From: Pseudomonas fluorescens HK44
GTDB lineage: Bacteria > Pseudomonadota > Gammaproteobacteria > Pseudomonadales > Pseudomonadaceae
Direction of reading: 5' to 3'
Assembly: GCF_000217955.3 (NCBI RefSeq)
Contig: NZ_AFOY02000015.1
Span: 372,001 to 436,000, forward strand
DNA: 64,000 nt
This document shows, in pieces, positions 56,227 through 64,000 of this stretch; the stretch's first letter is position 1, and each line of letters opens with the position of its first letter. Both the position numbers and the translations under genes were made by a program. The notes beneath the pieces were generated by a model, which was not told the DNA's origin, ran no database searches, and was given only the letters and a program-made list of their open reading frames with translations.

Positions 56227-56347
56227 ACGCAGCCTTCGGCAGCTGCTACAGGTTGAGCGCAGGCCCAGGGTATTGATGCCATGCAAAACCCGGCGCCGGC
56301 AGGTATTCTTGCGGCGCAAGGCTTCGGGTCTGAATGGGGGAATCAGC

Positions 56348-57094
56348 ATGGACAAAGTCATCGTTATCACCGGCGGCAGTCGCGGTATCGGCGCCGCTAC
56401 GGCGCTCCTGGCGGCTGAGCAGGGCTATCGAATCTGCATCAACTACCAGGCCGATGAGCAAGCTGCGCAACAGGTCCTCGAGCAAGTCCGCGCGCTCGGT
56501 GCCCAGGCGATTGCGGTCCGTGCTGATGTCAGCATCGAAGACGAAGTGATCAGCCTGTTCCACCGCGTCGACAGCGAGCTGGGTCGAGTCACTGCGCTGG
56601 TGAACAACGCCGGCACCGTCGGGCAAAAGTCGCGGGTCGATGAAATGTCCGAATTCCGCATTCTGAAAATCCTCAAAACCAACGTCCTGGCGCCAATCCT
56701 GTGCGCCAAGCACGCGCTGCTGCGCATGTCACCCAAACATGGCGGGCAGGGCGGCAGCATCGTCAACGTATCCTCGGTCGCCTCGCGCCTCGGCTCGCCG
56801 GGCGAATACGTCGACTACGCAGCTTCCAAGGGCGCGCTGGATACGTTCACCATCGGCCTGTCCAAGGAAGTCGCCGGCGAAGGCATCCGCGTCAACGCCG
56901 TACGCCCCGGCTACATCTACACCGACTTCCATGCCCTGAGCGGCGATCCGGATCGGGTCAGCAAGCTTGAATCGGGCATTCCCATGGCCCGCGGCGGCCG
57001 CCCGGATGAAGTGGCCGAGGCGATTATCTGGTTGCTGTCGGATAAGGCTTCTTATGCGACCGGGACCTTTGTTGACTTGGGGGGCGGGCGTTAA
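56348..57094 (+). CDS. Short-chain dehydrogenase/reductase (SDR)
   Basis: A 248-residue classical SDR. The dinucleotide-binding TGGSRGIG lies at residues 8-15, NNAG at 86-89, the catalytic serine in VNVSSVAS (142-143) and Tyr157-x3-Lys161 in YAASK. Ends with the GTFVDLGGGR tail typical of FabG-like enzymes. NADP preference is suggested by the Arg after GGS. Substrate unknown. The ATG at 56348 is preceded by GGGGGAATCAGC. The gene is single and faces a MocR-type regulator gene across a REPIN-like repeat. Confidence 0.92.
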   Translation: MDKVIVITGGSRGIGAATALLAAEQGYRICINYQADEQAAQQVLEQVRALGAQAIAVRADVSIEDEVISLFHRVDSELGRVTALVNNAGTVGQKSRVDEMSEFRILKILKTNVLAPILCAKHALLRMSPKHGGQGGSIVNVSSVASRLGSPGEYVDYAASKGALDTFTIGLSKEVAGEGIRVNAVRPGYIYTDFHALSGDPDRVSKLESGIPMARGGRPDEVAEAIIWLLSDKASYATGTFVDLGGGR

Positions 57095-57126
57095 ACCTCA
57101 GGTTTTGCGTTGTCAGTGCCACCCTC

Positions 57127-57191
57127 ATCGCGAGCAGGCTCGCTCCCACAGGGGAATGCGTTTCACCTGTGGGAGCGAGCCTGCTCGCGAT
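57127..57191. repeat. REPIN-like inverted pair between convergent genes
   Basis: Perfect complementary 26-base arms (57127-57152 and 57166-57191) around a 13-base centre. The core GGGAGCGAGCCTGCTCGCGA is the most common REP sequence of fluorescent pseudomonads. It may act as a bidirectional terminator for the SDR and the regulator gene. Confidence 0.9.
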
Positions 57192-57216
57192 AGCAACGGT
57201 CGGGGCGACTCAAGTC

Positions 57217-58626
57217 TCAAAACGACCGCACAATCCTGCCCAACGTTTCCATGGCCTTTTCGGCATCCTCGGTCCACGGGCTGCCATAATTCAAACGGAT
57301 ACAATTTCGAAAGCGCTGGGTCGGTGAAAAGATCGGCCCCGGCGCAATGCTGATGCCTTGGGCCAATGCCATCTGGAACAATTTCAAAGAGTCCATCTGC
57401 GCCGGCAGCTCCAGCCACAGGAAGTAGCCGCCGGCCGGTTGGCTGACGCGGGTCTGGGCCGGGAAGTAGCGGGCGATGGCCGCGAGCATGGCGCTTTGCT
57501 GTTCTTCGAGGGCGTAGCGCAGTTTGCGCAGGTGACGGTCGTAGCCGCCGTGTTGCAGGTAATCGGCGATCGCCGCCTGGGCCGGCATCGAGGCGCAGAG
57601 CGAGGTCATCAGCTTCAGGCGTTCGATTTTCTGCGCGTAGCGCCCGGCGGCAACCCAACCGATGCGGTAACCGGGCGCGAGGCTCTTGGCGAAGGAACCG
57701 CAGTGCATCACCAGCCCTTCGGTGTCGAAGGCTTTGGCCGGTTTCGGCGCTTGCTGGCCGTAATAGAGCTCGGCGTAGACATCGTCCTCGATCAGCGGCA
57801 CCTGATGGCTGCGCAACAACTCGACCAGCTCCTGTTTCTTGGTCTCGGGCATGGTTGCGCCCATGGGATTCTGAAAACTGGTCATGCACCAGCAGGCTTT
57901 GATCGGATGGCGTTCAAGGGTTTGCGCCAGCACGCCGAGGTCGATGCCGTCGCGCGGGTGCACGGGGATTTCCACGGCTTTGAGTTTGAGTCGCTCAAGC
58001 ACCTGCAGGCTGGCATAGAACGCCGGGGCTTCAATGGCCACCAGGTCGCCGGGTTCGGTGACCGCTTGCAGGCACAGGTTCAGTGCTTCCAGTGCGCCGT
58101 TGGTGATCAACAGTTCTTCCATGGGCAGCATCAGGCCGGCGACCATGTAGCGCAGGGCGATTTGCCGACGCAATTGCGGATTGCCCGGCGACATGTCGGT
58201 CACCACCATGCGCGGGTCCATGTCCCTGGCGGCGCTGGCCAGCGAGCGTGACAGGCGTTGCAGTGGAAACAGCGTCGGGCTCGGGAAGGCCGAGCCGAAG
58301 GGCACGGTGTTGGGGTCCTTGATCGAATCGAGCACCGAGAACACCAGCTCACTGACGTCGACTTCGGTGGATTCGTTGACCTGGCTGCTGATCACCGGCT
58401 CCGAGAACGGGCTCGGCGCGTGGGTGTTGACGAAGTAGCCGGAGCGCGGCCGGGCGCGGATCAGCCCGCGACGCTCCAGCAGGTAATAAGCCTGGAACAC
58501 CGTGGACGGGCTGACCCCATAAGTCTGGCTGGCGTAACGCACCGAGGGTACGCGCTGGCCAGGGCCGAGCACCCCGGAGCGAATCAGTTCAGCAATGTCG
58601 TCAGCGAATTTTTCGTAGCGTTTCAT
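57217..58626 (-). CDS. MocR-type PLP-dependent transcriptional regulator next to ccoG
   Basis: A 469-residue GntR-MocR regulator. The winged helix spans residues 1-68 (PSVRYASQTYGVSPSTVFQA) and the aminotransferase-like domain carries the PLP lysine Lys314 in CGSFAKSLAPGYRIGW and the aspartate in EDDVYAELYYG. It lies downstream of ccoG on the same strand with 238 bases between, the order of PA4131-PA4132 in P. aeruginosa, where the regulator (MpaR) governs cyanide-responsive genes. It is therefore a candidate regulator of the ccoN/reductase genes some 18 kb away. That link is inference from synteny recalled from memory. Confidence 0.88.
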   Translation of the reverse strand: MKRYEKFADDIAELIRSGVLGPGQRVPSVRYASQTYGVSPSTVFQAYYLLERRGLIRARPRSGYFVNTHAPSPFSEPVISSQVNESTEVDVSELVFSVLDSIKDPNTVPFGSAFPSPTLFPLQRLSRSLASAARDMDPRMVVTDMSPGNPQLRRQIALRYMVAGLMLPMEELLITNGALEALNLCLQAVTEPGDLVAIEAPAFYASLQVLERLKLKAVEIPVHPRDGIDLGVLAQTLERHPIKACWCMTSFQNPMGATMPETKKQELVELLRSHQVPLIEDDVYAELYYGQQAPKPAKAFDTEGLVMHCGSFAKSLAPGYRIGWVAAGRYAQKIERLKLMTSLCASMPAQAAIADYLQHGGYDRHLRKLRYALEEQQSAMLAAIARYFPAQTRVSQPAGGYFLWLELPAQMDSLKLFQMALAQGISIAPGPIFSPTQRFRNCIRLNYGSPWTEDAEKAMETLGRIVRSF

Positions 58627-58685
58627 CTAGGACCCGGATTTGACGGAAAACAGGCGACACATACTTCTGTGGCGAGTGGCGCTCT

Positions 58686-58827
58686 TTGTGGCGAGGGGGC
58701 TTGCCCCCGTTGGGCCGCGCAGCAGCCCCTTAATTTGTTCATACAGATGGATATGACATGCAAGTGTTACGACTGCTTCGCAGTCGAACGGGGTGGTGCG
58801 GCGTTCCGACAAGCCCCCTCGCCACAA
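58686..58827. repeat. REP-like inverted pair, long spacing
   Basis: TTGTGGCGAGGGGGCTTG (58686-58703) and its exact complement (58810-58827) flank about 106 bases that include a further small palindrome (CTGCTTCGCAGTCG). It is the same repeat family as that at 62926 but with a different inner sequence. Confidence 0.8.
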
Positions 58828-58864
58828 TGACTGTGCTCAACCTGATGGCACAGAGTTTAAAGGC

Positions 58865-60277
58865 TCAACGATTCAACGGTGCAACAAAACGGCTTTGCGC
58901 CACGCTGTTGACCGAAGGTTCATCGCTGTCAGTGATCTTGAAGCTGATCGTCTGCGAGCTGCTGCTGGGTTTGTCGGTGGTCATGGCCACTGAAACAGGC
59001 ACATCAACAATTTCTCCCGGCGCCAGGCTCAACTCGGTCTTGCCCTGCAACTGGAAGCCGTCGCCGTCCACCAGGGACAAACGATAGTCCTGCCGCTGCT
59101 GGGTCTTGTTAATGATTTTGAGGCTGTAGATGTTTTCAATCTGGCCCTGGCTGTTTTCGCGAAACAGGCCACGGTCCTTGCTGACGTCCAGCGACACCAT
59201 CGACCGCTCCATCAGCGCTAGCGCCAGTGCACCGATCATTACCACCAGCACCGCCGTGTAGCCGATCAACCGCGGCCGCAGCAAGTGTGTCTTGCCACCT
59301 TGCAACTCATGCTCGGAGGTATAGCTGATCAGGCCACGGGCATAGCCCATTTTGTCCATGATCGAATCGCAGGCGTCGATACAGGCTGCGCAACCAATGC
59401 ACTCCATCTGCAAGCCGTCGCGAATGTCGATGCCGGTCGGGCAGACCTGCACGCACAGGTGACAGTCGATGCAATCGCCCAGACCCACGTCGGCAGGCTT
59501 CACCTCGCGTTTGCGCGGGCCACGGCTTTCGCCACGGGCGACGTCGTAGGAAATGGTCAACGTGTCTTTGTCGAACATCACGCTCTGGAACCGTGCATAC
59601 GGACACATGTGCATGCACACCGCTTCGCGCAGCCAACCGGCGTTGATGTAGGTCGCGCCGGTGAAGAACAGCACCCAGAACAGACTGACGCCGCCCATTT
59701 GCAGGGTCAGCAACTCATTGGCCAGTGGACGAATCGGCGTGAAGTAACCGACAAACGTCAGCCCCGTCAGCACACTGATGGCCAGCCACATCGTGTGTTT
59801 GGCCGAGCGACGCAGCAGTTTGTTCAGGTCCCAGGGGGCGGCTTGCAGCTTGATCCGCTGATTGCGCTCGCCCTCGGTGACCTTTTCGCACCACATGAAC
59901 AGCCAGGTGAAGGAACTCTGCGGGCAGGTGTAGCCACACCACACTCGCCCGGCGAACACGGTGATCGCGAACAGGCCGAAGGCGCAGATGATCAGCAGCG
60001 CCGAGAGCAGGATGAAGTCCTGCGGCCAGAAGGTCGCGCCGAAGATGTGGAATTTGCTTTCCGACAAGTCCCAGAGCACCGCCTGCCGGCCGCCCCAGTT
60101 CAGCCACACAGTGCCGAAAAACGCCAGGAACAGAAATCCCGCACCGCTCAGGCGCAAGGTGCGGAACAAACCGGTGAAGCTGCGGGTGTGAATCTGGTTG
60201 TCGCTGGATTTAGCCTTCATCTTTGGACGCGAAGGCTCGAATGTCTCTACTAATCGGACGGGGATTCTATCGCTCAT
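58865..60277 (-). CDS. ccoG: CcoG-type (RdxA/FixG) iron-sulfur membrane protein
   Basis: A 470-residue membrane protein with about five transmembrane helices and two [4Fe-4S] ferredoxin-type motifs: Cys269-x2-272-x2-275-x3-279 and Cys293-x2-296-x2-299-x3-303. The CGYTCPQSSFTWLFMWCEK motif (114-132) is characteristic of CcoG. The C-terminal third is an Ig-like FixG domain (SLDVSKDRGLFREN...). CcoG reduces copper during maturation of cbb3 oxidases. The usual copy lies with ccoNOPQ; this one is apart, beside a MocR regulator, as is PA4131. The start at ATG 60277 (MSDRIPVRLVETFEP) is preferred over one eight codons upstream. Confidence 0.9.
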   Translation of the reverse strand: MSDRIPVRLVETFEPSRPKMKAKSSDNQIHTRSFTGLFRTLRLSGAGFLFLAFFGTVWLNWGGRQAVLWDLSESKFHIFGATFWPQDFILLSALLIICAFGLFAITVFAGRVWCGYTCPQSSFTWLFMWCEKVTEGERNQRIKLQAAPWDLNKLLRRSAKHTMWLAISVLTGLTFVGYFTPIRPLANELLTLQMGGVSLFWVLFFTGATYINAGWLREAVCMHMCPYARFQSVMFDKDTLTISYDVARGESRGPRKREVKPADVGLGDCIDCHLCVQVCPTGIDIRDGLQMECIGCAACIDACDSIMDKMGYARGLISYTSEHELQGGKTHLLRPRLIGYTAVLVVMIGALALALMERSMVSLDVSKDRGLFRENSQGQIENIYSLKIINKTQQRQDYRLSLVDGDGFQLQGKTELSLAPGEIVDVPVSVAMTTDKPSSSSQTISFKITDSDEPSVNSVAQSRFVAPLNR

Positions 60278-60472
60278 GGTCTTTCGCTCATCAGCCTCCA
60301 TCAGGCAGATGAACTATGACCACCGAACTGTTTGCATAACAGACTCAGGTATTGGATTAAAAAGCGGATCAGATGAGTCCTTGAACCGCCCCTGCGACAA
60401 CTTGATGCACCCCGGCAGGCGCGGCGACAGCACCTGTCACAGGCGTCTGCGGCGGTCTCTGATCTGCGTCAG

Positions 60473-60706
60473 TCAAATCACCGAATCACTGCAGGTGACC
60501 ATCAGGTGCCGGCGACCATCGGTGGCGCCTGCTACGGTTAATGCGTCGGCTTCTGCTTCGGTGATGTAGAAGCGCTGGCCATCGAGGTCCACCGCCGACA
60601 TGGCTTTTTCCGCGTCGGTGATGATGGTGACATCGGCAGCAAGGCGAATCTCTTCGCCGTTCTCGGTAATGAAGAAGCAGACCTGGTTTTCGATTCGCAC
60701 GGTCAT
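60473..60706 (-). CDS. DUF3203 family small protein
   Basis: A 77-residue protein that resembles DUF3203, a family restricted mainly to Pseudomonas. The sequence MTVRIENQVCFFITENGEEI, then AADVTIITDAEKAMSAVDLDGQ and FYITEAEADALTVAGATDGR fits a small beta-rich fold with an alpha-helical end. The ATG at 60706 is chosen because AAAGGG lies eight bases upstream; a GTG three codons earlier is in frame. No function is known. It lies 195 bases from ccoG and 208 bases from the divergent glgE. Confidence 0.72.
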   Translation of the reverse strand: MTVRIENQVCFFITENGEEIRLAADVTIITDAEKAMSAVDLDGQRFYITEAEADALTVAGATDGRRHLMVTCSDSVI

Positions 60707-60914
60707 GAGGGTCACCCTTTTCTGCGGGATCTAAAAGGTTAGGGCACAGGTCTTGCTCATCGTTCTGTGTAACCGATTAGTGGTCATGGAGCGTGGCTAA
60801 AGTGAAAGGATCTGAACTTTTGGCAGCGCCCGGCGCTCGGAACCTAAGTAGCGTCATGCAAGCAGCACACGATCAAGCACAAGAGCGTCCATGGGGCGTA
60901 AGGGGCGAGGCTCG

Positions 60915-62912
60915 ATGACGACTGAAAAACCGACGGAGCTGCAGTACAACCCGCAACTGCCACTGTCGCAGGCTTTGCTGCTGCCGCGGATTATTATCGA
61001 AAACACCATGCCTGTGATCGATGGCGGCCAGTTCGCGGCCAAGGCTATCGAACGGCAGGCTGTAAAGGTGACGAGTAAGGTTTTTGCTGACGGTCACGAC
61101 GTGCTTGCGGTGCGTGTGCGTTGGCGTGCCGAGGCCGACTCGATCTGGCAGAGCGAAGTCATGACCGATCTCGGTAATAACACCTGGCAGGGGCAGTTCA
61201 GCGTCGCAACGCCGGGTAGGTATCGGTTTTGTATCGAGGCCTGGATCGATCAGTTCGCCAGTTTCTGTCATGAACTGGAAAAGAAACACACAGCGGGTGT
61301 GCCGGTCAGCCTGGAGCTGCAAGAAGGGCGCATCCAGGTGCTGCAGGCGGCGGAGCGCAGTGACGGTCCGTTGAGCAACAAGCTTACGGCGCTGCACCAT
61401 GAGCTGGCCGGGCTGCTTGAAACCGAGCAAGTCGCGCTGTTTCTGCACCCGCGCAGTGCCCGGTTGATGGCCGAGTCCGATCTGCGTCCCTATCTCAGCT
61501 TGAGTCCGGAGTACCCGCTGGACGTCGAGCGCGAACGGGCGCAGTTCGCCAGTTGGTATGAGTTGTTTCCGCGCTCGATCACCGATGATCCGGCGCGCCA
61601 CGGTACATTCGACGATGTGCACTCACGTCTGGCGATGATCCAGGACATGGGCTTTGACGTGCTGTACTTCCCGCCGATCCACCCGATTGGCCGCAGCTAT
61701 CGCAAAGGCCCCAACAACGCTCTAACCGCGGGCCCCGATGACCACGGTAGCCCGTATGCCATCGGCGGTATCGAGGGGGGGCACGAGGCGATTCACCCGC
61801 AGTTGGGCAGTCGCGAGGATTTCCGTCGTCTGGTCAAGGCCGCCGCCGCACACGGGCTGGAGATCGCGCTGGATTTCGCGATTCAATGCTCTCAGGACCA
61901 TCCGTGGCTGAAGCAGCATCCGGGCTGGTTCAACTGGCGACCGGACGGCACCATCAAATACGCCGAGAACCCGCCGAAGAAATACCAGGACATCGTCAAC
62001 GTCGACTTCTACGCCAGCGAGGCGATTCCCAGCCTGTGGCTGGAGCTGCGGGACATCGTGGTCGGCTGGGTCGAGGAGGGCGTGAAGATCTTTCGGGTCG
62101 ACAATCCACACACCAAACCCTTGCCGTTCTGGCAGTGGCTGATCGGTGATGTACGGGCGTTGTATCCCGAGGTGATCTTCCTGGCCGAGGCCTTTACCAC
62201 CCCGGCGATGATGGCGCGCCTGGGCAAGGTCGGTTACTCCCAGAGCTACACCTACTTCACCTGGCGTAACACCAAACACGAATTGGCGACGTACCTCACC
62301 GAGTTGAACCAGTCGCCCTGGCGCGAGTGCTTTCGGCCCAACTTTTTCGTCAATACACCCGACATCAATCCGGGCTTTCTCCACGAGTCGGGCCGCGCTG
62401 GCTTTCTGATCCGGGCAGCGCTGGCGACCATGGGCTCGGGCCTGTGGGGCACGTATTCGGGGTTTGAACTGTGCGAGTCGGCCCCGGTGCCGGGCAAGGA
62501 GGAATACCTTGACTCCGAGAAGTATGAAATCCGTGTCCGGGACTTCACCGCACCGGGCAACATCATCGCCGAGATCGCCCAGCTCAACCGCATTCGTCGG
62601 CAAAACCCGGCCTTGCACAGCCATTTGGGTCTGCAGGTCTACAACGTGTGGAACGACAACATTCTGTATTTCGGTAAACGCACGGCCGATGGCAGTAATT
62701 TTATTCTGGTGGCGGTCAGCCTCGACCCGTTCAACGCCCAGGAGGCGCACTTCGAATTGCCGCTGTGGGAGATGGGCTTGCCCGACGACGCGGTGACCCA
62801 GGGTGAAGACCTGATGAACGGCCACCGCTGGGACTGGCACGGCAAGACCCAATGGATGCGCATTGAGCCGTGGAACCAGCCGTTCGGGATTTGGCGGATA
62901 TCGAAAGGCTGA
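60915..62912 (+). CDS. glgE: Alpha-1,4-glucan:maltose-1-phosphate maltosyltransferase
   Basis: A 665-residue GH13 enzyme of the GlgE subfamily. It transfers maltosyl units from maltose-1-phosphate to the non-reducing end of alpha-1,4-glucans. An N-terminal beta-domain (about 40-130) precedes the barrel: FPPIHPIGRSYRKGPNNAL, then the nucleophile Asp396 in IFRVDNPHTKP and the acid Glu in FLAEAF. HPGWFNWRPDGTIKYAENPPKK is a GlgE hallmark. The ATG at 60915 has GGGGCGAGG four to twelve bases upstream; an ATG at 60891 is possible. treS follows on the same strand, separated by a REP-like repeat. Together with TreS and a GlgB branching enzyme it links trehalose to glucan and tolerance of desiccation. 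Confidence 0.94.
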   Translation: MTTEKPTELQYNPQLPLSQALLLPRIIIENTMPVIDGGQFAAKAIERQAVKVTSKVFADGHDVLAVRVRWRAEADSIWQSEVMTDLGNNTWQGQFSVATPGRYRFCIEAWIDQFASFCHELEKKHTAGVPVSLELQEGRIQVLQAAERSDGPLSNKLTALHHELAGLLETEQVALFLHPRSARLMAESDLRPYLSLSPEYPLDVERERAQFASWYELFPRSITDDPARHGTFDDVHSRLAMIQDMGFDVLYFPPIHPIGRSYRKGPNNALTAGPDDHGSPYAIGGIEGGHEAIHPQLGSREDFRRLVKAAAAHGLEIALDFAIQCSQDHPWLKQHPGWFNWRPDGTIKYAENPPKKYQDIVNVDFYASEAIPSLWLELRDIVVGWVEEGVKIFRVDNPHTKPLPFWQWLIGDVRALYPEVIFLAEAFTTPAMMARLGKVGYSQSYTYFTWRNTKHELATYLTELNQSPWRECFRPNFFVNTPDINPGFLHESGRAGFLIRAALATMGSGLWGTYSGFELCESAPVPGKEEYLDSEKYEIRVRDFTAPGNIIAEIAQLNRIRRQNPALHSHLGLQVYNVWNDNILYFGKRTADGSNFILVAVSLDPFNAQEAHFELPLWEMGLPDDAVTQGEDLMNGHRWDWHGKTQWMRIEPWNQPFGIWRISKG

Positions 62913-62925
62913 AACCGGATCAGCT

Positions 62926-63042
62926 TTTGTGGCGAGGGAGCTTGCTCCCGCCGGCCGGTCCGCGCTCGGGCGAAGCAGTCGCCGATCTGCAGCGCGTGGG
63001 GTCGCTGCGCAACCCGACGGGAGCAAGCTCCCTCGCCACAAA
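62926..63042. repeat. REPIN-like inverted pair between glgE and treS
   Basis: Complementary arms of about 25 bases (62926-62950, starting TTTGTGGCGAGGGAGC, and 63018-63042) enclose about 67 bases. The repeat lies inside what is probably one operon, so it may lower read-through or stabilise the upstream mRNA end. Confidence 0.85.
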
Positions 63043-63089
63043 GGCACGCCAGGCCCACTGCGGTTAACCTATTTCAGCAGGAGTTTCCA

Positions 63090-64000
<911 letters not shown>

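Overview
The window is a stretch of Pseudomonas chromosome, most likely from the P. fluorescens group. The evidence is the high-GC codon usage, the full-length SOS mutasome cassette (lexA2-imuA-imuB-dnaE2), the 180-kDa NAD-dependent GdhB, the MuxABC-OpmB efflux operon, several Pseudomonas-type small families (DUF6124, DUF3203, DUF2970) and the intergenic REP/REPIN-like inverted repeats typical of this group. I saw no rRNA, tRNA, CRISPR array, complete insertion sequence or prophage. Species assignment is inference.

Layout. 1-8 kb: start of a GapN-type dehydrogenase, a DyP peroxidase, then the lexA2-imuA-imuB-dnaE2 translesion-synthesis operon with a perfect palindromic operator lying over the lexA2 ribosome binding site and start codon. 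8-13 kb: a fatty-acid-hydroxylase/SRPBCC fusion, a LysR regulator and a divergent large GH63 glucosidase. 13-15.2 kb: an accessory pocket with an apparently frameshifted small gene, a DUF6124 gene and a zeta-toxin-like P-loop protein. 15.2-19.7 kb: YtcJ-type amidohydrolase, SCP2 protein, histidine phosphatase, SohB protease. 19.9-23.7 kb: a 1277-residue toxin/effector-like protein with leucine-rich repeats and a cut-short NEL E3-ligase domain that lacks the catalytic cysteine. 23.8-26 kb: cysI with DUF934. 26-35 kb: a 37-residue membrane protein, an orphan periplasmic binding protein, small conserved genes, gdhB and a lipoprotein.

35-42 kb: MocR-type regulator, CcoQ-like protein, orphan cbb3 subunit ccoN interrupted by an in-frame TAA, and a second CysI-like reductase with its own DUF934 partner. 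This resembles the cyanide-inducible PA4129-PA4134 cluster of P. aeruginosa. The remaining members of that cluster, a CcoG-like Fe-S protein next to another MocR regulator, appear at 57-60 kb, so the locus looks split here. 42-44.7 kb: DUF1254 protein, SRPBCC protein, thiol peroxidase. 44.9-54 kb: muxA-muxB-muxC-opmB, all overlapping by 4 bp. 54-57 kb: MHYT-GGDEF-EAL cyclic-di-GMP enzyme and an SDR. 60.9-64 kb: glgE and the start of treS, two enzymes of the trehalose-to-alpha-glucan (GlgE) pathway.

The most noteworthy items are the degenerate NEL effector, the nonsense-interrupted ccoN within a split cyanide-type locus, the duplicated reductase-DUF934 module, the operator over the lexA2 start codon and the orphan zeta-like gene. 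I did not find a clearly new multi-gene system. All family assignments are from reading the sequence; no database search was run.
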